A stretch of DNA of 41,904 bases from an uncultured Erysipelotrichaceae bacterium. Its GTDB lineage: Bacteria; Bacillota_I; Bacilli_A; RFN20; CAG-826. The stretch covers positions 1-41,904 of the forward strand of contig OMVV01000007.1 in NCBI GenBank assembly GCA_900314585.1, read 5' to 3'. Shown here piece after piece: positions 36,538 to 41,904 of this stretch (within the stretch, counting starts at the first letter, position 1; the number at the start of each line of letters is the position of its first letter). The position numbers and the translations under genes were made by a program. The notes below the pieces were generated by a model. The model saw nothing but the letters and a program-made list of their open reading frames with translations, made no database searches and was not told the DNA's origin.

Positions 36538-36562
36538 AAGACCTCTTATTGAGGTCTTTTTT
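36538..36562. terminator. Terminator after the nucleoside kinase
   Basis: AAGACCTC (36538-36545), the loop TTATT and GAGGTCTT (36551-36558) are followed by six T residues on the plus strand. The loop holds the TAA of the converging gene at 36546. An AATTTTT tail on the minus strand makes it probably bidirectional. Confidence 0.88.
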
Positions 36563-37661
36563 CTTGCTTGTTATTTTGAGAAAGGAACAACCGCGATTCG
36601 TTTTGATATATAACGTGTAGAGTTGAATAATAAACATTTCTCATCGCTATATATCGTTCGGATTCATCTTTATCAATTCGTTTTAGATAAATATCAGAGA
36701 AGACTTTTTCGAGCCTAAAGAATGACTCATAAACTTCTAAGATTGTTAGTCGATAATAGTATTGAGATTGGGAATAGATTAATAAAGGTGATGAATGGGC
36801 AATTTCAGAGGCCATTTCATAAACCTTCGAGTATTGCGATAATCCTGCTAATTTTTCCACGCCATCTCTAAAGTTAAATTTGAAGGTTGGATCTTCATTA
36901 TATTTGGGAATAGATGTTAGCCATCCATACTCAATAAATTTCTTCATATCTTTGCTCTTAAGATCAAGCTTATGCATTTCATCTTTAATCTTAACGAATT
37001 CAGCATCGGTTTCTTCTTTGCTTGGGATTGCTCCTCGATACGCTAAAGCGTAACGCATATGTTTAAGATATGATTGAACGACAGATTCACCATATTTATT
37101 AATTAGAATTAAGATACATTCCATCTCATGGAGAGTTCTCCAGGTTGAGAAAGCTTCGGTTTCAAATCCAGAAACAATTAAAGACGTAATGGCTTTAGAA
37201 ACAGAGAAGGCTTTACTAGCAATATCAACAAGAAGGGTTTCTTGAGGATTCTTTTGTGGGAATTTCTTAAGAATCCCTAAAATAAAGTTCAAATATAACT
37301 CGATTGTTGAAATCGCTGGTGAGAATTTAGATGTGAATTTAGCATTTCTAAAATCAAGATGCTCATTAGTGAAATATTTATCTAAGGCAACCGAAGTGAT
37401 TTTTGAAAGAGCTAAATCTTTATCTTCATCATTCTTGTTAACCGAAAAATAAAAACCATATTCATTAACTAAATAAAGAATAAGGATAATGTCATTGATA
37501 TTTTGAACATCACCAAACACCTTAGCATCAACTAGCTTCACTGCATTTTCATGAGCGAATTCATAGCAATCAAAAAGTTCCTCTTTATTAAGTTCGGCTG
37601 GAACTCTAAGTTGTTCTAAGAGGGTATTAAATTGCTCTTTACTAAGGGTTTTGTTCATCAT
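36546..37661 (-). CDS. DUF5677-like helical protein
   Basis: The 371-residue protein is mostly alpha-helical and cytoplasmic, with no signal or membrane segment. A central stretch (about 155-205), with SGFETEAFSTWRTLHEMECI and a later EIAHSSPLL, resembles DUF5677, a family of unknown function with HEPN-like helices and a conserved Arg and Glu in the R-x-x-x-E pattern. The match is by eye and tentative. It starts two bases after glpK without a visible Shine-Dalgarno, so it is probably coupled. It is the last gene of the yigZ-pepP-glpK operon. Confidence 0.6.
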   Translation of the reverse strand: MMNKTLSKEQFNTLLEQLRVPAELNKEELFDCYEFAHENAVKLVDAKVFGDVQNINDIILILYLVNEYGFYFSVNKNDEDKDLALSKITSVALDKYFTNEHLDFRNAKFTSKFSPAISTIELYLNFILGILKKFPQKNPQETLLVDIASKAFSVSKAITSLIVSGFETEAFSTWRTLHEMECILILINKYGESVVQSYLKHMRYALAYRGAIPSKEETDAEFVKIKDEMHKLDLKSKDMKKFIEYGWLTSIPKYNEDPTFKFNFRDGVEKLAGLSQYSKVYEMASEIAHSSPLLIYSQSQYYYRLTILEVYESFFRLEKVFSDIYLKRIDKDESERYIAMRNVYYSTLHVIYQNESRLFLSQNNKQEKRPQ

Positions 37662-37663
37662 AA

Positions 37664-39142
37664 TTATGGTTTAAAAGTGCGAGCAGATTTCACTGCTAAT
37701 TCCCACTTTTTACACGCGTTTTGCGCGGATTTTTTATCAATTGATGGTTTGAATAATTTTGCAATACAGCGCATTTTTGACATCGATTCAAACGAGCCAA
37801 AGAACTTCGATTTATAGCCCGCCATAAAGGCAACACCTAACGCTGTTGATTCAGTACAGCATGGCTTTTCGATGTTGATTTGGAGAATATCAGATTGGAA
37901 CTGCATCAAGTAATTTGAATTAGACGCACCACCATCAACTTGTAATGATTTAAGTTTGATGTTCGATTCTTTTTCCATAACATCAAAAACGTCTTTGGAT
38001 TGGAAAGCAATCGATTCAAGAGCGGCACGGCAAATGTGATGTTCGGTTGTTGCGCGGGTCATTCCAAAAATTGAACCACGGACATCATCATCCCAATATG
38101 GGGTGCCAAGTCCAACGAAGGCTGGAACAAAATAAACTCCACCATTATCTTTAACTGATAAGGCGGCGCCATCAACTTCTGGAGCGGATCCAATACATTT
38201 AAGACCGTCTCTTAACCATTGAATAACTGCACCACCAATAAAGACTGAGCCTTCTAATGCATAAACAATCTTATTATCAATGTTCCACGCAATAGTGGTT
38301 AATAAACCATTCTTTGAAAGAATTGCTTTACTTCCGGTATTCATTAACATAAAGCAACCAGTGCCATATGTATTTTTACATTCGCCTTCTTTAAAGCAAG
38401 TATGACCAAATAGTGAAGCGTGTTGGTCACCAGCAACGCCTAAGATTTTTACTTTCTTCGAGAAATAAGTAGCTGCACCATAGTCATAAACTGATGGATT
38501 AACCTTAGGCAACATCTGTTTTGGAATATCGAAAAGTTCTAACAACTCTTCATCCCATTTTAAATCAAAGATGTTATATAGCATTGTACGGCTAGCATTT
38601 GTTGTATCAGTCGCATGAACTGCGCCATTGGTAAGACGATAAATTAACCAAGAATCAATCGTACCAAAAAGGAGTTCACCTTTCTTAGCGCGTTCTCTAC
38701 TTCCTGGATTATTATCGAGAATAAATTTCAGTTTTGAAGCGGAGAAAAATGGATTAATTAGTAAACCAGTTTTTTTGTGAATAAGTTCTTTTTTATCGGC
38801 AAAACTCGCACAAATTGAACTTGATTGACGTGATTGCCAAATAATTGCGTTATAGATTGGTTTACCGGTTTTCTTGTCCCAAACAACGGTTGTTTCGCGT
38901 TGATTTGTAATCCCAATTGAATCAATATTTGCCCAAGTTGCATTAGCCTTAATTAGACATTCATTAACAACGTTGACAACGCTGATCCAAATTACAAGAG
39001 CGTCAGCTTCAACCCAACCTTCATGTGGGTAGATTAAAGTCACTTCTTCTTGAGCAGTTGCAATAATCTCACCTTGCTTGTTAAAAAGGATAGCGCGTGA
39101 AGATGTTGTGCCTTGATCAATTGATAAAATATATTTTTCCAT
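37664..39142 (-). CDS. glpK: Glycerol kinase
   Basis: GlpK phosphorylates glycerol to glycerol-3-phosphate, for glycolysis or lipid synthesis. The 492 residues begin LSIDQGTTSSRAILF (phosphate-1 motif). They contain GITNQRETTVVWDKKTGKPI, GVAGDQHASLFGHTC, KNTYGTGCFMLMNTG and the C-terminal LQVDGGASNSNYLMQFQSD. It overlaps pepP by one base. No glpF or glpD is adjacent. Confidence 0.96.
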   Translation of the reverse strand: MEKYILSIDQGTTSSRAILFNKQGEIIATAQEEVTLIYPHEGWVEADALVIWISVVNVVNECLIKANATWANIDSIGITNQRETTVVWDKKTGKPIYNAIIWQSRQSSSICASFADKKELIHKKTGLLINPFFSASKLKFILDNNPGSRERAKKGELLFGTIDSWLIYRLTNGAVHATDTTNASRTMLYNIFDLKWDEELLELFDIPKQMLPKVNPSVYDYGAATYFSKKVKILGVAGDQHASLFGHTCFKEGECKNTYGTGCFMLMNTGSKAILSKNGLLTTIAWNIDNKIVYALEGSVFIGGAVIQWLRDGLKCIGSAPEVDGAALSVKDNGGVYFVPAFVGLGTPYWDDDVRGSIFGMTRATTEHHICRAALESIAFQSKDVFDVMEKESNIKLKSLQVDGGASNSNYLMQFQSDILQINIEKPCCTESTALGVAFMAGYKSKFFGSFESMSKMRCIAKLFKPSIDKKSAQNACKKWELAVKSARTFKP

Positions 39143-40404
39143 TATCGAGCCCTTAAAATATTTTCAATTTCAGAAATTTCTTTAATGATGTCTTTTGATA
39201 AGACATCGCTTCCATTTGGCGTAACTAAAACATCATCTTCAATTCTCACACCGATACCATATTCTTTGAAATATAGACCTGGTTCACAAGTGACCACCAT
39301 TCCTGGAGCGAGTTTTGAATCACGGTCCACACCATCATGGGTATCTAAACCAAGATGATGGGAAACACTATGATAATAAACATCTCTAATCCTATCTTTA
39401 TTTGGGATAAGTCCTTGAGCAACGCATTCTTCCGCTAAGAAATTAAGAGCAAATTCTTGAACTTCTTTTAAAAGAATACCTGGACGGATAAATTTAGATG
39501 TTTGTTTATTGCATTCCAGAACGATGGAATAAATCTTCTTTTGTAAGTCAGAGAATTGTCCACTGATTGGATAAGTTCTTGAGATATCAGCACAATAATT
39601 GTCTTTACATGCACCAACATCAAGAAGAACTAAATCGTTTTCCTTTAATAAATCTTGAGCGGTCGGATAATGAAGAATTGTCGCATTTTTTCCACCTGCA
39701 ACAATTGAATGGAATGCTAAAGTGGCATTTAAGTCTTCCTTAACAGTGAATTCAAATATATTGCGCATGTTGTATTCATATCTACCCGCATGCAATTTGG
39801 ATAAGACATTACGAAGCGCAACATCAGTGGTATGAATTGCATCTTTGATGAGTTCAATTTCCGCTGGAGATTTAATCATTCTAAATTTCATGATCGTGTC
39901 ATGAATATCATTAACTAAAACATTTGGATGTTTCGCACGAATTTCTTCTTTGAATTCGTTCGTGGATTTGCATTCATCGATTTTGAGTTCTTTTTCTAGA
40001 TCAAGATAAATCTTGTTAATCTCACCAAAGTGGGTCATGCCTTTGCTAAGTGCGGCCATAATCTTGCCTTCAAATGCACTTCTAACACAGACATTATCGA
40101 TACCAGAGATTTCTCTAGCCTCATCTTCGGTTAGTCTAAAGCCAGTCCATTTCTCTTTCTTTTCATCACGTTCATCAATGAATAGATAAGTTGAAACTTC
40201 TCCATCAGCTTTAACAATCATCAAGATTGAGTTTTCTTGTTCAATGCCAGTTAAGTAATAGAAATTACGGTTAACGACAAAGTCGAAATTTTCATCTGCG
40301 CTACGCTTTTTGCCAACACCAGCAAAAATAATGGTTAACGAACCATCATCAAGTTTTTCAATTAGTTTTTCACGACGTTCAACATATTCTTCAACTTTAA
40401 TCAT
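39142..40404 (-). CDS. pepP: M24 aminopeptidase, PepP type (Xaa-Pro)
   Basis: This metal-dependent enzyme removes N-terminal residues preceding proline. The 420 residues have an AMP_N N-terminal domain (about 1-140, with NRNFYYLTGIEQENSI) and a pita-bread catalytic domain. Metal ligands are visible in LLDVGACKDNYCADISRTYP (two Asp), YHSVSHHLGLDTHD (His), CEPGLYF and VRIEDDVLV (Glu). AAGGTG lies just upstream of the ATG and overlaps the yigZ stop. Confidence 0.93.
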   Translation of the reverse strand: MIKVEEYVERREKLIEKLDDGSLTIIFAGVGKKRSADENFDFVVNRNFYYLTGIEQENSILMIVKADGEVSTYLFIDERDEKKEKWTGFRLTEDEAREISGIDNVCVRSAFEGKIMAALSKGMTHFGEINKIYLDLEKELKIDECKSTNEFKEEIRAKHPNVLVNDIHDTIMKFRMIKSPAEIELIKDAIHTTDVALRNVLSKLHAGRYEYNMRNIFEFTVKEDLNATLAFHSIVAGGKNATILHYPTAQDLLKENDLVLLDVGACKDNYCADISRTYPISGQFSDLQKKIYSIVLECNKQTSKFIRPGILLKEVQEFALNFLAEECVAQGLIPNKDRIRDVYYHSVSHHLGLDTHDGVDRDSKLAPGMVVTCEPGLYFKEYGIGVRIEDDVLVTPNGSDVLSKDIIKEISEIENILRAR

Positions 40405-40408
40405 AACT

Positions 40409-41002
40409 TCACCTTACATAAACTTTCCTATTTCCCATCACTTCAATTGAAGCTTTTGGAAAATAATTCGCTAATTGTTCCACCATCGAATTATCGATGA
40501 GAACATCTACATTAATTTTATCTTCATAGGTTACATTTTCAAAAGAAAATTGTAACTTTTTTGCTAGGCGCTTAAGCTCATCGAAATCTTTATATGTCAT
40601 TGACATGTGATAGACATATTTTTCTTCAATGGAAACTAGATCAGCACTGGAGATGACATTAACTCCTGTTTCTAGATATGTCGACATTAGTCGAGATGCT
40701 CCTAAAAGAACGCCTCCAAAATATCGAACAACAATTAGAAGGGTTTCATCCATTTCTTTCTTTTCTAAAAGTTCAAGAAGCGGTCGACCTGCAGTCTTAG
40801 CAGGTTCACCATCATCACTACACTTCTTCTTATCACCTAAAACATATGCATAGCAATAATGTTTAGCCTTCGGATATTGCTTTCTAATTTCTTCTAGATG
40901 ATATTTAATTGATTCGATGGATGTGACATGAAGCAAAACGCCGATGAAAGAGGATCGATCTCTAACAAGGGTTATTTCATTTCTTTCTAATATCGTATTC
41001 AT
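40409..41002 (-). CDS. yigZ: YigZ/IMPACT-family protein
   Basis: The 197 residues fit the YigZ family: the N-terminal IMPACT domain (about 15-130) contains YAYVLGDKKKCSDDGEPAKT and VVRYFGGVLLGASRL, and a C-terminal ferredoxin-like domain follows (about 135-195). The bacterial family's biochemical role is unclear; eukaryotic IMPACT binds the translation regulator GCN1. It leads the operon with pepP, glpK and the DUF5677-like gene. The -10 lies eight bases before the ATG without a Shine-Dalgarno. Confidence 0.92.
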   Translation of the reverse strand: MNTILERNEITLVRDRSSFIGVLLHVTSIESIKYHLEEIRKQYPKAKHYCYAYVLGDKKKCSDDGEPAKTAGRPLLELLEKKEMDETLLIVVRYFGGVLLGASRLMSTYLETGVNVISSADLVSIEEKYVYHMSMTYKDFDELKRLAKKLQFSFENVTYEDKINVDVLIDNSMVEQLANYFPKASIEVMGNRKVYVR

Positions 41003-41010
41003 TATGTCTT

Positions 41011-41041
41011 ATTATACTTTTTCTTTTTAAAAGAGTATAAT
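41011..41041. promoter_or_regulatory. Back-to-back -10 boxes for yigZ and the CPBP gene
   Basis: TATAAT on the minus strand (41016-41011) lies eight bases before the yigZ ATG. TATAAT on the plus strand (41036-41041) lies eight bases before the ATG at 41050. Only 19 bases separate them, so each promoter's -35 region overlaps the other's -10 and the two may exclude each other. Neither has a recognisable -35 or a Shine-Dalgarno. Confidence 0.6.
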
Positions 41042-41049
41042 CAATTCCA

Positions 41050-41808
41050 ATGCAAAATATTAAGGAAACCAACATTACAAATATCACCAACCTAAGACCA
41101 AGAAAGCAAGTCTTGCTATTTGTCATCGGATTAGTTGGTTTAGTCTTAATTGAAATTGTTTTACAATTGTTGATCTCTTCGATCGCGAAAATTGCCTCTC
41201 CAAGTGACTACGCTTACGAGACATTTTCTAATTCGCCAATGTCAGCAATGCTACTTAATGGCTTGTCTTATTTATCGCTAGCAATTATCTTTATCATCCT
41301 TTTGAAGGATGACACTTCCGAATTATTTAAATCATTCAAGAACTGGAAATGTTATGTTGCTGCCGGAATCGGCTTTGCCGCAATTATTTCTTTCAACGTT
41401 ATATATAACTTGATTTTGAATGCCGCGAATGTCCTGGTTGAAGATAACGCGAATGAATCTGCTCTTAATTCAATTGTGACTTCATTCCCAATGTTATCTT
41501 TGCTAATCTTCGGTATTGTTGGTCCTATTTGCGAAGAACTGACTTATCGAGTGGGATTATATTCACTTGTTCGTCGAGTTAATACCATCTTCGCGTTTAT
41601 CGTTACAATGATTGTTTTCACTTTAATTCACTTTGATTTCACATCTGCGACAATGACCAACGAATTACTTAACATTCCATTCTATGCATTCGCAGCCTTT
41701 GTCTTTACTTTCCTTTATGAGAAGTTTGGCTTAGCTGCTTCAATAAGTGCACATGTCACCAACAACCTATTTTCAATAGGTGCAACAATATTAACAATAA
41801 TTAAATAA
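41050..41808 (+). CDS. CPBP-family intramembrane metalloprotease homologue
   Basis: The 252-residue membrane protein has about seven or eight hydrophobic segments. It carries all three CPBP (Rce1/Abi) motifs: C-EELTYR (EExxxR, near 162), FTLIHFDF (FxxxH, near 191) and HVTNN (HxxxN, near 235). The family includes CAAX prenyl proteases and bacteriocin-immunity proteins, so an intramembrane glutamate protease is likely; the substrate is unknown. A terminator follows, so it is transcribed alone. Confidence 0.85.
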   Translation: MQNIKETNITNITNLRPRKQVLLFVIGLVGLVLIEIVLQLLISSIAKIASPSDYAYETFSNSPMSAMLLNGLSYLSLAIIFIILLKDDTSELFKSFKNWKCYVAAGIGFAAIISFNVIYNLILNAANVLVEDNANESALNSIVTSFPMLSLLIFGIVGPICEELTYRVGLYSLVRRVNTIFAFIVTMIVFTLIHFDFTSATMTNELLNIPFYAFAAFVFTFLYEKFGLAASISAHVTNNLFSIGATILTIIK

Positions 41809-41827
41809 TCTGTTTAACAAATAATGT

Positions 41828-41861
41828 AATCTAGCCATGTACTTGGTTAGATTTTCTTTTT
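41828..41861 (+). terminator. Terminator of the CPBP gene
   Basis: AATCTAGCCA (41828-41837), the loop TGTACT and TGGTTAGATT (41844-41853) pair over ten bases with one G-U, followed by TTCTTTTT. It comes 20 bases after the stop codon. Confidence 0.85.
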
Positions 41862-41871
41862 ATCTAACAAG

Positions 41872-41877
41872 TATAAT
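41872..41877 (+). promoter_or_regulatory. -10 box of the edge gene, leaderless type
   Basis: A perfect TATAAT is followed after six bases by the ATG at 41884. This is the same spacing as at rqcH. No clear -35 is seen. Confidence 0.5.
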
Positions 41878-41883
41878 CAATAT

Positions 41884-41904
41884 ATGCCGTTATCCTGCTT
41901 AATT
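41884..41904 (+). CDS. 5' end of an unidentified gene (cut by the window edge)
   Basis: ATG at 41884 opens a frame reading MPLSCLI to the end of the window. The call rests on the consensus -10 six bases upstream and the preceding terminator, the same arrangement as the window's other leaderless genes. Nothing can be said about the product. Confidence 0.4.

Overview
The window is AT-rich, densely packed bacterial DNA that looks like an uncultured, genome-reduced Firmicute/Tenericute (Bacilli close to the wall-less lineages such as RF39, Izemoplasma or Acholeplasma). The evidence is the relic of the Bacillus rqcH(yloA)-gmk-priA-rsmB-rlmN-prpC-prkC-rsgA-rpe-rpmB cluster, a type III pantothenate kinase relative, a PPi-type phosphofructokinase, the three-gene glgC-glgD-glgA set, and an ATP synthase b subunit made as a lipoprotein as in mycoplasmas. 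UGA is nevertheless a stop codon: several ATGA stop/start junctions depend on it, so the code is standard and the organism is not a Mycoplasma sensu stricto. The phylum-level placement is inference.

Layout. 1-3107: an edge gene end, a bidirectional terminator, and a lacI(ccpA-like)-tyrS-lipoprotein operon. 3165-13072: one eight-gene minus-strand operon, glgC-glgD-glgA-leuS-coaX-pepV-trmB-pncB, with overlaps or near-zero spacing throughout. 13226-13940: two plus-strand genes, a small membrane PH-like protein and rpmB. 13986-23382: a ten-gene minus-strand operon, gmk-priA-(DUF1904-like, His tail)-(degenerate rsmB)-rlmN-prpC-prkC-rsgA-rpe-(membrane protein). 23478-26729: divergent rqcH, then trmL and ppa, then a thioredoxin-like lipoprotein. 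26749-33447: the complete F-type ATP synthase operon atpIBEFHAGDC. 33522-36520: divergent pfp and a TGS-containing nucleoside kinase around a palindrome-rich regulatory region with a cre-like site. 36546-41002: yigZ-pepP-glpK-(DUF5677-like). 41050-end: a CPBP-family membrane protease homologue and the first codons of another gene. No gene-free stretch exceeds about 160 bases. I saw no tRNA, rRNA, CRISPR array, insertion sequence or prophage.

How it fits together. The metabolic genes point to sugar fermentation with glycogen storage, PPi-linked glycolysis, glycerol uptake into glycolysis, and peptide and vitamin-precursor salvage (PepV, PepP, PncB). The proton-motive force is handled by an F-ATPase. 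The CcpA-like regulator and the cre-like site between pfp and the nucleoside kinase suggest carbon-catabolite control.

The most unusual features concern translation and quality control. Many transcription units begin with a -10 box only 6-9 bases before the ATG and no Shine-Dalgarno, which predicts leaderless mRNAs. Genes inside operons and a few strongly expressed leaders keep AAGGAG-type sites. Several conserved proteins look re-purposed or degenerate: an RsmB homologue without its SAM loop or nucleophilic cysteine, an RqcH without the DR motif and apparently without the HhH module, and a PrkC reduced to a soluble kinase domain.
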